Positions 8,751-16,790 of a DNA stretch of 64,000 bases are shown here, one piece after another. Position 1 is the first letter of the stretch; each line of letters begins with the position of its first letter. Below the pieces are notes generated by a model, which saw only the letters and a list, made by a program, of their open reading frames with translations, was not told where the DNA came from and did not search any database. The position numbers and the translations under genes are program-made. The DNA is from Thioalkalivibrio sp. ALJ12 (lineage in GTDB: Bacteria; Pseudomonadota; Gammaproteobacteria; Ectothiorhodospirales; Ectothiorhodospiraceae): contig NZ_KB899540.1 of NCBI RefSeq assembly GCF_000378305.1, positions 5,924-69,923 of the forward strand, given 5' to 3'.

Positions 8751-9152
8751 ATGGGCATCGTCGAGGAGTTCAAACAGTTTGTGGCGCGCGGCAATGTCAT
8801 CGACATGGCCGTAGGCGTGATCGTGGGGCTGGCGTTCGGGCAGATCGTGTCGTCGCTGGTGTCGGACGTGCTGATGCCGCCCATCGGCCTGCTGGTCGGC
8901 GGGGTCGACTTCTCGGAGCTGATGATCGTGCTGCGCGAGGCGGAGAACGGCGTGGCCGCGGTGACGATCAATTACGGCATCTTCATCAAGCGCGTGGTGG
9001 ACTTTCTGATCATCGCGATGGTGGTGTTCGCCGCGATCAAGATGATTGGCCGGCTGCAGCGCAAAAAAGATGCCGCGCCCGCCGAGCCGCCCGCCCCCAG
9101 CAACGAGGAAAAGCTGCTCGCGGAGATCCGCGACCTGCTGAAGTCGAAGTAG
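8751..9152 (+). CDS. mscL: Large-conductance mechanosensitive channel MscL
   Basis: A 133-residue inner-membrane protein of normal MscL length. The N-terminal [44 protein letters not shown] is the canonical first helix and pore-lining segment; the second transmembrane helix is [18 protein letters not shown] charged C-terminal bundle helix ([16 protein letters not shown]) closes the protein. It releases solutes on hypo-osmotic shock, which fits a halophilic lifestyle. AAAGGAGAA precedes the ATG. Confidence 0.97.
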   Translation: MGIVEEFKQFVARGNVIDMAVGVIVGLAFGQIVSSLVSDVLMPPIGLLVGGVDFSELMIVLREAENGVAAVTINYGIFIKRVVDFLIIAMVVFAAIKMIGRLQRKKDAAPAEPPAPSNEEKLLAEIRDLLKSK

Positions 9153-9182
9153 CGGCGAGGGAGCCCCCGCCGCCAGTTGGCA

Positions 9183-10499
9183 TCAGAAGTCCTCGAACTC
9201 CATGGTGCGGAAGACGCGGCCGGCGTTTTGCCGGTGGAGCTCGTCGTAGGTGTCCAGGTGGCGGTAGGCCGACTGGTCGATGTTGTAGGCATCGTTCAGC
9301 GTGCCACCGGTATCGAGGATCTCCTGCACCTCCTCGCGCAGGAACACGAGGTAGTCGCGGGTGTACTTGCGCAGCTGCTCGAAGTCGGTCACCGGGCCGC
9401 CGTGGCCGGGGATGATGTAGTCGGCCTCGATCGCCTCCAGCTTGTCCCAGGTCTCGATCCAGCCGGCGGTGTCGGTGTACTCGAAGATCGGCAGCATGCG
9501 CTCGTGGAAGGCGAGGTCGCCGGTGATCAGCGTCTTGCGTTCCGGGGCCCACAGGGCGATGTCCCCCGGGGCATGCGCAGGACCGAGGTAGAGCACCTCG
9601 ATGATCTCGCCCCCCATGTCCAGCTCGACGCGGTCCTCGAAGATCTTGTCCGGCGTGCCAAGCTCGGTCAGGAACGCCTTGTCACGGGTGCGGTTCGGCG
9701 CGCCCTGCAGGCTGCGCTGGCCGTTCTGCTCGATCTCGCGCGCGGCGTCCTCATGCGCGATGACGGTGGCGCCCTGCTCCTGCCAGTAGGTCATGCCGAG
9801 CATCGCATGTCCCTGGGCGTTTTCCAGCACCACGTACTTCACCGGCTGGTCCGTGCGCTTCTTGATCTCCTCGTGCAGGGACTGAGCCAGCAGATAGTTG
9901 TCGCCGGCGTTCATCACCACCACGCCATCGTCGGTGATGATGAACGACAGGTTGTTGTTGTGGCCCGAGTTCTCGTAGGTCGAGGGCTGGGTGGCACCGA
10001 TCGCGGACCACACGCCATCGGTCACTTCCTGCGGCATGGCGTAGAGGAAGGAATCCAGCGCCTTGTCGAGCACGTACAGCGGCAACTCGGCCTCCTTCCA
10101 CTCGGGGAAGCCGCCGGCGTAGTTGTGCACGTTGGTGTACCCCATGCGCTCGAGCGTCTGCGCCGCGAGCGCGGAGCGGCGGTTCTCGTCGCTGTAGACG
10201 ACGATCGGCGTGGCCTTGTCGGACACCGCACCCGGGATGCGAAACTCCAGCTCGCCCCGCGGGATGTTGAGCGTGAGGTGCGAGCGGATCTGGCCGCCGC
10301 CCAGCTCGATCTCCTGGTGCGAGCGGACGTCGATCAGGACATGGTCCGGCTCGTTCGCGATCAGTTCGCGCAGGGCCTCCTGGTCGATATCGGTGACCTC
10401 GGCGCGGGCATCCTCGACCAGGGAATCCGCGGTGATCTCGTCTCCCTGTGCGACGCTTGCCGCCGCGAACAGGGCCAAAGCCAGCCATGATGTACGCAT
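9183..10499 (-). CDS. Secreted rhodanese-MBL fold fusion with degenerate catalytic motifs
   Basis: A 438-residue exported protein (signal peptide about 1-18, ending VAQG). Residues 35-145 form a rhodanese domain, with LIDVRSHQEIE. Its active-site loop reads YSDENRRS, so the catalytic Cys is Ser. Residues 160-430 form a metallo-beta-lactamase fold: GPAHAPGD, LITGDLAF and IIPGHGGP keep later metal ligands. At the first motif, where HxHxDH is expected, the sequence reads ENAQGHAMLG and retains only one His. Family members act on persulfides or as SoxH-like hydrolases. Here both active sites are altered, so the role may be binding or an unusual chemistry. The start at 10499 has AGGA upstream. Confidence 0.82.
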   Translation of the reverse strand: MRTSWLALALFAAASVAQGDEITADSLVEDARAEVTDIDQEALRELIANEPDHVLIDVRSHQEIELGGGQIRSHLTLNIPRGELEFRIPGAVSDKATPIVVYSDENRRSALAAQTLERMGYTNVHNYAGGFPEWKEAELPLYVLDKALDSFLYAMPQEVTDGVWSAIGATQPSTYENSGHNNNLSFIITDDGVVVMNAGDNYLLAQSLHEEIKKRTDQPVKYVVLENAQGHAMLGMTYWQEQGATVIAHEDAAREIEQNGQRSLQGAPNRTRDKAFLTELGTPDKIFEDRVELDMGGEIIEVLYLGPAHAPGDIALWAPERKTLITGDLAFHERMLPIFEYTDTAGWIETWDKLEAIEADYIIPGHGGPVTDFEQLRKYTRDYLVFLREEVQEILDTGGTLNDAYNIDQSAYRHLDTYDELHRQNAGRVFRTMEFEDF

Positions 10500-10616
10500 C
10501 GGGGTGTCCTGTTGTTGCCGGATGTGATTCCCTGAACATAGACAGCCACGGCGCGAGCTTCCATAACAGCGCCCGGCAACGGAACGCCCAGCCCAAGGGG
10601 TACAGGAGAAACCACC

Positions 10617-10967
10617 ATGACAGACGCCGCCGAGCTGGCGCGACTCAAGGAACGGATCGATCAACTGGCCGGGATGGCCGCCGATGAACATGCGGCTGCG
10701 GCACGCACGCTCGCCGACGAGCTGAAGGGAGAACTGGCGGCACGGTCAGATGGCGGAAAGCCCGCCCCGGGAACCAGCCAGGCGGACCATTCAGGCGAGT
10801 TGCGGGTACCCCGGGAGACCAATTTGAGATGCCCGCGCTGCACGCTGCATTCGTTCAACTTTCAGCCCGGCTCGATGCGCGCACGCGATGACGGGGCGGG
10901 CTACGAGGCACGCTTTCACTGCATGAGCTGCGGATTCGAGGACTATGCGCCGGTCAAGCCCCGCTGA
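10617..10967 (+). CDS. Zinc-ribbon hypothetical protein
   Basis: A 116-residue protein with an Ala-rich helical N-terminus (ELARLKERIDQLAGMAADEHAAAARTLADEL), a linker, and a C-terminal four-cysteine ribbon: CPRC at about 72-75 and CMSC at about 102-105. That arrangement suggests a structural zinc site. The helical part could dimerise or bind another protein. AGGAGAA precedes the ATG. I do not recognise a named family. The gene is convergent with the Nudix hydrolase; the sequence AGGGAAACACTGA right after its stop matches the end of the MITE at 36.8 kb. Confidence 0.65.
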   Translation: MTDAAELARLKERIDQLAGMAADEHAAAARTLADELKGELAARSDGGKPAPGTSQADHSGELRVPRETNLRCPRCTLHSFNFQPGSMRARDDGAGYEARFHCMSCGFEDYAPVKPR

Positions 10968-10999
10968 GGGAAACACTGAGCGGGCTCGCTGCCGCGTGA

Positions 11000-11572
11000 T
11001 CAGCGTGGATGCGTGTGCAGCCAGGTGCGCATGCGGCGGGTCTTCTCGACCATGCGCCAGAGGGAACGGCTGTTGTTGTAGCGCGAGACATGCTGCAGCG
11101 GGACCCAGAGGATGTCGTGCGATTCGTGGCTGCCGGGGACCGGAAGGCGGTCGTCGATCTCCAGCAGAAAACGCACGTCGATGTGCTCGTGCATCGGGAA
11201 GTGCGGGCTCGCCGGGATGGTGTGGATGTCGAGGTCAAAGACATCCTCGGCTACCAGGTGGATATGTTCGCGTGCCAGGCCCGTTTCTTCGTGGATCTCG
11301 CGCAGGGCGACCTGCAGGATGTCCGACTGGCCGTCGGCATGCCCGCCCGGCTGGAACCAGCGGTGGTGCTTCCCGTGCAGCAGGAGCAGCGCGCGCTCGC
11401 GATCCGGGCTGACCACCCAGGCCGAGCCAGTCACGTGTGCCGGCAGGAGATCGCAGTGGAAGCAGTCCGGATGGGCCTGCACGAAGTCCAGCGCGCGGCG
11501 CACAAAGCCGGCTTCCTCGATGAACGGGGTCTGGTGGTGGGCCAGCAGCTCGACCAGTTGCGCGCGGTGCAT
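11000..11572 (-). CDS. Nudix hydrolase, coupled to a BMC-domain gene
   Basis: A 190-residue protein with one Nudix domain. The box reads GHADGQSDILQVALREIHEETGL, so the REUxEExGU half is intact. The first Glu of the GX5E part is replaced (Ser/Asp region), which occurs in some active members. Nudix enzymes cleave nucleoside diphosphates linked to another group; the substrate is unknown. It is the second gene of a two-gene operon: its ATG begins one base after the stop of the upstream BMC-domain gene (TAA-G-ATG), indicating translational coupling and probable joint function. Confidence 0.85.
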   Translation of the reverse strand: MHRAQLVELLAHHQTPFIEEAGFVRRALDFVQAHPDCFHCDLLPAHVTGSAWVVSPDRERALLLLHGKHHRWFQPGGHADGQSDILQVALREIHEETGLAREHIHLVAEDVFDLDIHTIPASPHFPMHEHIDVRFLLEIDDRLPVPGSHESHDILWVPLQHVSRYNNSRSLWRMVEKTRRMRTWLHTHPR

Positions 11573-11573
11573 C

Positions 11574-12188
11574 TTATGTACCGGCGGGGTTGTGCAGGGC
11601 GTGGATCGCCGCCCGCGCCGCCTCGTCGATGTCCGCCTCGGAGCCGGCCAGCGTCAGGCGGCCGAACGCACCCACCGCGCGCACGTCGATCAGCGAGACG
11701 TGGGAGGCCTTCAGGGCTTGGTTGGCCGCATAGATGATGTAGCCGGCCGGCTCCGCCTCGAGGATGAACATGCTCTGGTCGGGCAGGATCATGTTGCCGC
11801 GCCGGTTCTGGCGGTTGATCAGCACCGTGTGATCCGGCGTCATGCCGCGGATCGTCTCCTGCCACGGGATGCGGCAGGGCTGGCGATCGGACTGATCCGC
11901 CCCCAGGCGCTGCAACAGCACGCGACCGGCCTCCTGCACATCGCTCTGGTCGCGATGGTGGATCACCATGGAACCGAACTCGCGCTCCACGACCTGCTGC
12001 GCGAGGTGCACCCGGGTGGCCTTCAACGCGACGTCGGTCAGCCGGTGCACCGCCATGCCCGGCGACACCTCCACCCACAGGCACGCGTCTCCCGGTACGG
12101 GCAGAAAGCCCTGGGAGACGGTGGCCATGTATTCCGCCAGCTGAGGCTGAAGGGAATCCATGTAGACGTAGGTGCGCAGCTTGATCAT
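11574..12188 (-). CDS. Tandem BMC (microcompartment shell) domain protein
   Basis: A 204-residue protein with two shell-like repeats. Each has the pattern of a bacterial microcompartment (PF00936) domain: [35 protein letters not shown] (about 42-76) and [35 protein letters not shown] (about 147-181). Such domains build hexamer or pseudo-hexamer tiles of carboxysomes and metabolosomes. No other shell, RuBisCO or metabolosome enzyme gene is nearby, so this is a solitary gene coupled only to the Nudix hydrolase. The assignment rests on eye-level resemblance of the repeats. Whether it forms a shell is unknown. No strong Shine-Dalgarno sequence precedes the ATG. Confidence 0.72.
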   Translation of the reverse strand: MIKLRTYVYMDSLQPQLAEYMATVSQGFLPVPGDACLWVEVSPGMAVHRLTDVALKATRVHLAQQVVEREFGSMVIHHRDQSDVQEAGRVLLQRLGADQSDRQPCRIPWQETIRGMTPDHTVLINRQNRRGNMILPDQSMFILEAEPAGYIIYAANQALKASHVSLIDVRAVGAFGRLTLAGSEADIDEAARAAIHALHNPAGT

Positions 12189-12481
12189 CGATTCGCTCTG
12201 AGCCGGGGCAACACCACGTTAACCCCCGCGCGGCGCGGCCCGGGCCCGCGCGGGAATCCGCACACACGAATTTGAGCCGCCAGAAAACCGCCGGCTTGTT
12301 CGCGCACACGGGAGAATAGAGGGGCATATTGTGAACGCAGCGGCCCCGAACCTCAACGCCAGACGCCCCTGCGCCCCGCGAAACGGCGAATTTTTGTGAC
12401 ACGGCGGAACGACAGTGAGGGTGGCTGGCTCTACTCTCGAGACAGGACATTCATGTTTTTGCGCCCTGCCCGGGAGCCTGT

Positions 12482-13111
12482 ATGAGCATCAACCAGGAAA
12501 CGGACCTGAGTCGCCATCACGAACCGCGCGATTTCTCCGACCGTGTCGCACGCGCCTTCACATCCATGATGCGTCGGTTCGCCTACACCTTCTTTGCCCG
12601 CCGCTACGGCCACCGCGCCGTGGTGCTGGAAACCGTCGCGGGGGTCCCCGGCATGGTCGGCGCCACACTGCAGCATCTGCGCTCGCTGCGCCGCATGGAG
12701 GATGACCACGGCTGGATCCGCACGCTGATGGACGAGGCCGAGAACGAGCGGATGCACCTGCTCACCTTCATCGAGATCGCCTCGCCCAACTGGCTGGAGC
12801 GGCTCCTGATCATCCTGGCGCAGGGGTTTTTCTACACGCTGTATTTCCTGATCTACGTCGTCTCCTCGCGCACCGCGCACCGGATCGTCGGCTACTTCGA
12901 GGAGGAGGCCGTGATCAGCTATACCGATTACCTGGAGGAAGTGGAAACCGGTGCGATCGAGAACATCCCGGCACCGGATCGCGCCATCCAGTACTGGGGC
13001 TTGCCAGAGGACGCGCGGCTATCCGATGTCATACGCGCCGTACGCGAAGACGAGGCCGGCCATCGCGACGTCAACCACGGCTTCGCCGACCTGCTCAACA
13101 ACAAAACCTGA
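12482..13111 (+). CDS. aox: Alternative oxidase (cyanide-insensitive quinol oxidase)
   Basis: A 209-residue di-iron membrane oxidase that passes electrons from quinol to oxygen without pumping protons. All AOX iron-ligand motifs are present: Glu50 in LET, Glu89 and His92 in NERMH, a Glu within FEEEA (140-142), and Glu191/His194 in REDEAGHR. The hydrophobic helices LIILAQGFFYTLYFLIYVV anchor it in one leaflet. The length fits bacterial AOX, which lacks the plant N-terminal extension. GGAG precedes the ATG. It is divergent from the BMC-Nudix operon, with a 293-base gap between them. Bacterial AOX is sporadic and often linked to nitric oxide or redox stress. Confidence 0.94.
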   Translation: MSINQETDLSRHHEPRDFSDRVARAFTSMMRRFAYTFFARRYGHRAVVLETVAGVPGMVGATLQHLRSLRRMEDDHGWIRTLMDEAENERMHLLTFIEIASPNWLERLLIILAQGFFYTLYFLIYVVSSRTAHRIVGYFEEEAVISYTDYLEEVETGAIENIPAPDRAIQYWGLPEDARLSDVIRAVREDEAGHRDVNHGFADLLNNKT

Positions 13112-13180
13112 AGCCGCGACACACACCCGCATGTCCTTCCGCCCGGCACATGCGGATCGCCCCCTTCCCTGACCACTCCC

Positions 13181-13207
13181 TAAAAACGGGCTTGACCCTG
13201 CCGTTAC
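13181..13207 (+). promoter_or_regulatory. FliA (sigma-28)-type promoter of the chemoreceptor gene
   Basis: TAAA, 15 bases, then GCCGTTAC, against the consensus TAAA-N15-GCCGATAA (six of eight in the -10 part). It lies about 60 bases before the MCP start, the class of gene normally read by FliA. Confidence 0.6.
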
Positions 13208-13264
13208 ACTCTTTGCCCCGAGCACAAACGCCCGGGATAGAAGCTCTAACGAAAGGACTTGCCC

Positions 13265-14896
13265 ATGCCCCGCTCGCTGAATATTCGCTCCCGACTGGCG
13301 ATCACGATCATCGTCCCTGTGCTGGCACTGCTCGTGGTCGCGCTGATGGCAGGACGCGGCATCGCGACCATCGAGGATGGGGTGCAGAGCATCTACGACG
13401 ACCGCGTAGTGCCGCTGCAGCAGCTCAAGACGATCGCGGACAACTACGCGATTCTAGTGATCGACGCGGTGAACAAGGCCGACAACGGCCTGATGTCGGC
13501 CGAGGAAGCCCTCGACGGGGTCCAGACCGCCCGCGCCGAGATCGACGAAATCTGGGAGCGCTACATGGCCACGACGCTCACCCCCCGAGAGGAAGAGCTG
13601 GCCACCGCCGCCATCGAGGAATTCCAGGCAGCCAATGCCGATCTCGACCGCCTGGAACAGGCCCTGTCCGGGATGACCGGCAACGTCGAGGGCGAGCTGG
13701 GCGCGTTCAACGGCCCGCTGTACGACACCATCGACCCAATCAGCGACCGCATTACCGAACTGGTCGACCTGCAGATCGAGGTTGCCGGCGTGGAGGCGGA
13801 GCGTGTATCGGAGGTCTACGGCCAGGTACTCCTGCGCACCGGCATCGTGCTGCTGATCGTGCTGATTGCGGTCGTCGTGATCGGCACATGGACCTACCGC
13901 GCGATCGCCACCCCGGTGTCGCGGATGCGCGAGACCCTTTCTGCAATCGTAGAGAATCACGACTTGTCACAACGGGTCGAGATCGGGAACGACGACGAGA
14001 TCGGGGCCACTGCCCGAGCCCTGAACGGCATGCTCGAGCAGTTCGAGGGATCGATCCGGGAACTGCGGGGCCTGACCGACCAGATGGCCTCCGCCGCGGA
14101 GCAGCTCTCTGCCGTCAGCAGCCAGACCAACAGCAACGTCGACCAGCAGCAATCGCAGACCGAGCAGGTCTCCACGGCGATGAACGAGATGGCCGCCACC
14201 GTGCAGGAGGTCGCACGCAATGCCTCCGATGCCGCCTCGTCCAGCCAGGAAGCGGATCAGGAATCCCGGGACGGGGGCGAGGTCGTGCGCTCGGTGGTCA
14301 AGGAGATCGGCCGACTGTCCGGCGAGGTCGCGACCATCGAGGGCACCGTCCGCAGCCTGGACGAAAAGGGCCAGCAGATCGGCTCGGTGCTGGATGTAAT
14401 CCGCGGGATTGCCGAGCAGACCAACCTGCTGGCGCTGAACGCCGCGATCGAGGCCGCCCGCGCGGGTGAACAGGGTCGCGGCTTCGCGGTGGTCGCCGAC
14501 GAGGTGCGTACCCTCGCCTCCCGCACCCAGGACTCCACCGCGGACATCCAGGCCATGATCGAGGCCCTGCAGGCCGGCACACGGGAGGCCGTCAGCGCGA
14601 TGGGGCGCGGGCGCGAAATGGCGGAATCGACCAGCCACGACGCGGAACGGGCCGGCGAGGCACTGGAATCGATCGTTCAGGCGGTGGGACGCATCAGTGA
14701 CATGACGACCCAAATCGCCAGCGCGGCCGAGGAACAGAATGCGGTGGCCGAGGAGATTAACCGCAATATCGCCACCATCAACGACCTCACCGGCGACACC
14801 TCCCGTGGCGCGCAACAGACCTCCACGGCCAGCCAGGACGTCGCCGGCATCGCCGCCCGCGTGCGGGACCTGGCCTCGGCCTACCGCATCGCCTGA
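13265..14896 (+). CDS. Methyl-accepting chemotaxis protein
   Basis: A 543-residue transmembrane chemoreceptor. TM1 is at about 8-30, and a periplasmic helical-bundle sensor (4HB_MCP type, about 31-190) ends in TM2 ([18 protein letters not shown]). A HAMP domain (about 212-265) and a long coiled coil with the conserved signalling tip [20 protein letters not shown] follow. It senses an unknown ligand and controls CheA through CheW. The ATG at 13265 has AAAGGA upstream; a TTG two codons earlier is less likely. No pentapeptide tether for CheR is visible at the C-terminus. A FliA-type promoter precedes it. Confidence 0.95.
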   Translation: MPRSLNIRSRLAITIIVPVLALLVVALMAGRGIATIEDGVQSIYDDRVVPLQQLKTIADNYAILVIDAVNKADNGLMSAEEALDGVQTARAEIDEIWERYMATTLTPREEELATAAIEEFQAANADLDRLEQALSGMTGNVEGELGAFNGPLYDTIDPISDRITELVDLQIEVAGVEAERVSEVYGQVLLRTGIVLLIVLIAVVVIGTWTYRAIATPVSRMRETLSAIVENHDLSQRVEIGNDDEIGATARALNGMLEQFEGSIRELRGLTDQMASAAEQLSAVSSQTNSNVDQQQSQTEQVSTAMNEMAATVQEVARNASDAASSSQEADQESRDGGEVVRSVVKEIGRLSGEVATIEGTVRSLDEKGQQIGSVLDVIRGIAEQTNLLALNAAIEAARAGEQGRGFAVVADEVRTLASRTQDSTADIQAMIEALQAGTREAVSAMGRGREMAESTSHDAERAGEALESIVQAVGRISDMTTQIASAAEEQNAVAEEINRNIATINDLTGDTSRGAQQTSTASQDVAGIAARVRDLASAYRIA

Positions 14897-14910
14897 CGCG
14901 GCATGGGCAC

Positions 14911-14940
14911 AAAAAAGGCCGTCACATCCCTGTGACGGCC
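14911..14940 (-). terminator. Intrinsic terminator of the TetR-DsrE operon
   Basis: Stem GGCCGTCACA / TGTGACGGCC with a short loop (14917-14940). On the minus strand it is followed by TTTTTT (14911-14916). It lies 35 bases after the last DsrE-like gene. Confidence 0.88.
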
Positions 14941-14974
14941 GAAAAAGGGACCGTGTGAGAGGTCCCGGAGGTGC

Positions 14975-15475
14975 TCAGTAGACCGGAACCAGCGCGTAGC
15001 CCTGATTCTGGTAGCCCATCACGGCGATGAAGCCGCTGCGGACCGGCTTGATCGCATCGAGGACCTTGTCGTTGTCCACCCCATAGGCACGCGTGGCCGC
15101 GGCACAGACCTCCATGCGCACGCCCAGCTCGTCCAGGCGTTCGACGGCCTTCGCGATCTCCTCCAGCGTGTCGCCGTGGTCCATCGCGATCTCGGGCTCG
15201 GGGTCGGTGGTGATGAACTTGACCGCCTCGGCGATGAACACCATGCGCAGGTCCGGTTCCACGCCTTCCTTCACCAGATTCTCGTGATTGGTGGCGATGC
15301 CACGGAGGTAGGCGAGCATCACGTCGGGGTCGGACTTGCGCATGTCGTAGACCGCGCGCATGGTCTCGATGCCCTGGGTGGCCTCGCGGTTGTCCAGGCC
15401 TTCTGCATTCGCCTTCGAGATCAACCCGAGAGGCAGCAAGGCGGCCAGCAGCAGGATCAGGATTCGGTTTCGCAT
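14975..15475 (-). CDS. Secreted DsrE-like protein (operon copy 2)
   Basis: A 166-residue protein with a clear signal peptide (ILILLLAALLPLGLISKANA) and a DsrE-like fold. It is clearly paralogous to the next gene: both share the RGIATNHENLVKEGVEPDL-like region, GVRMEVCAxATR with a single conserved Cys (Cys124), the GVD turn and a Tyr-rich end (GYALVPVY). It probably binds sulfur or a small ligand in the periplasm, but no partner is proven. AAGGAG precedes the ATG. It is the last gene of an operon headed by a TetR regulator and is followed by a terminator. Confidence 0.8.
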   Translation of the reverse strand: MRNRILILLLAALLPLGLISKANAEGLDNREATQGIETMRAVYDMRKSDPDVMLAYLRGIATNHENLVKEGVEPDLRMVFIAEAVKFITTDPEPEIAMDHGDTLEEIAKAVERLDELGVRMEVCAAATRAYGVDNDKVLDAIKPVRSGFIAVMGYQNQGYALVPVY

Positions 15476-15546
15476 GAGCTATGTCTCCTTTGGGGTTGGG
15501 GCCCGCTTGTCTTGTTTTCGGGCCCGGTGTGGCCGCATTAGGCGGC

Positions 15547-16035
15547 TCAGTAGATCGGGATCACTGCGTAGCCCTGGGCCTGGTAGCCGGTCAGCGAGAC
15601 GAAGGTGTTGCGCACTGGCTCGATGCCCGGCAGCAGTTCGCCGTGATCCACCCCGAACAGGCGGGTGGCAACGGCGCACGACTCCATCCGCACGCCCTTC
15701 TCCTTCAGCGCGGCAATGTGTTCCTCGATCGCATCCAGATGGTCGAACTCGGTCAGCTCGAAGCGCTCGCGATCCTCGCTGACCATCGTCACCGCCCGAC
15801 CACGAAAGGCAAGGATCATGTCCGGCTCGACGCCCTGATCGGTCAGGTCGTTGAAGGTCTCGCGGATTACCATCAGATACAGCGCAAGCAGCTCTGGGTC
15901 ATTGTTGTTCAGGTCAAACACGACCCGGCCCTGGTCGACACCCTCCAGGGCCCGGGTATCCGTCGGTTCCGCATGCGCGGACAGTGACACCACGGACAGC
16001 GTCAAGATCAGGGAAAGAACAGCCAGCATTTTCAT
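15547..16035 (-). CDS. Secreted DsrE-like protein (operon copy 1)
   Basis: A 162-residue protein with a signal peptide (about 1-22, ending SAHA-E) and a DsrE-like domain. Cys120 in GVRMESCAVATRLFGVD matches Cys124 of its paralogue 70 bases downstream, and the end GYQAQGYAVIPIY is nearly the same. The gene starts 11 bases after the TetR stop with TAGGAGA upstream, so the three genes are one operon. The duplication with sequence divergence suggests a hetero-oligomer, as in DsrEFH, but here in the periplasm. That is an inference. Confidence 0.8.
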   Translation of the reverse strand: MKMLAVLSLILTLSVVSLSAHAEPTDTRALEGVDQGRVVFDLNNNDPELLALYLMVIRETFNDLTDQGVEPDMILAFRGRAVTMVSEDRERFELTEFDHLDAIEEHIAALKEKGVRMESCAVATRLFGVDHGELLPGIEPVRNTFVSLTGYQAQGYAVIPIY

Positions 16036-16046
16036 TCTTCGGTCTC

Positions 16047-16670
16047 CTAGGTGGGGTGGCTTGTGGCCGCAGGCGGATCACTCGCAATCGCCCGCCAGGC
16101 CGCGTCCTGCATCGACGCGAGGTAGCACGACAGGGGCTCTTCGAGGACGCCGTCCAGATGAAGGTGGAGCAGGCGGATCGCCCCGCCAAACGCCACGGTG
16201 GCAGCGACCGGGACTTCGATAGGGCGAACCTCGCCGGAGGCAATGCCCTGCTCGATGCACTCGCGCATCCGCAGGAAGGGCCGCGACGAACAAACGGGCG
16301 GCTCGTTTGGCAGAAACTCCCGATGGCGCGCCTCGAGCACGAAGCGCATGGTTCGGGGATCGTCGGTCGCCGCCCGAAACATGAAGGCGATGATGCCGTC
16401 GCAGCGCGCGCGGCACGTCCGCTGCTGCTCCATCACCTCGCGCAGCCCGCTATCCATCCGCTCCAGCAGGTCGTCGTACAGGGCCTTGGCCAGCGACTCC
16501 TTGTTGCCGAAGTGGTGGTAGATCGAGCCGATCGAGACCCCGGCCTCGCGCCGAATGTCGTGAATCGAGGTGTTGAAATACCCGGCCGTGCCGAACAGCT
16601 CCAGCGCCGTTTCCAGCACACGCTGGCGCAGCGCATCCCCGCGCAGATTCTCCTGTACCGCAGCCGACAT
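16047..16670 (-). CDS. TetR family transcriptional regulator
   Basis: A 207-residue repressor. The N-terminal helix-turn-helix reads LRQRVLETALELFGTAGYFNTSIHDIRREAGVSIGSIYHHFGNKESLAKAL, the standard TetR signature. The C-terminal ligand-binding half is divergent (MRFVLEARHREFLPNEPP). The ATG at 16670 was chosen; the frame extends 24 codons upstream but through the operator. A 20-bp perfect palindrome ends ten bases before this ATG, so autoregulation of the whole operon is very likely. The inducer is unknown. Confidence 0.92.
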   Translation of the reverse strand: MSAAVQENLRGDALRQRVLETALELFGTAGYFNTSIHDIRREAGVSIGSIYHHFGNKESLAKALYDDLLERMDSGLREVMEQQRTCRARCDGIIAFMFRAATDDPRTMRFVLEARHREFLPNEPPVCSSRPFLRMRECIEQGIASGEVRPIEVPVAATVAFGGAIRLLHLHLDGVLEEPLSCYLASMQDAAWRAIASDPPAATSHPT

Positions 16671-16679
16671 GTCGCACCC

Positions 16680-16699
16680 TAGAACGAACGTTCGTTCTA
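16680..16699. promoter_or_regulatory. Perfect palindromic TetR operator
   Basis: TAGAACGAACGTTCGTTCTA is a 20-bp perfect palindrome centred between the tetR-like gene (10 bases away) and the divergent GGDEF gene (91 bases away). The core GAACGAACGTTCGTTC is typical of TetR-family operators. It is not followed by a T-run, so it is not a terminator. Confidence 0.85.
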
Positions 16700-16790
16700 C
16701 CCTATGACAGAAACACGGCGATTGCCATCCCCAACGCGGCACGCGCGAAAACGTGTCGCTTCTGCCAACATCAGGGCTCAGGGGGAATCA

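Noticed and set aside
16680-16699. Terminator for the GGDEF or TetR gene
   Set aside because: The palindrome has no loop or T-run and lies just before the TetR start, so an operator is the better reading.
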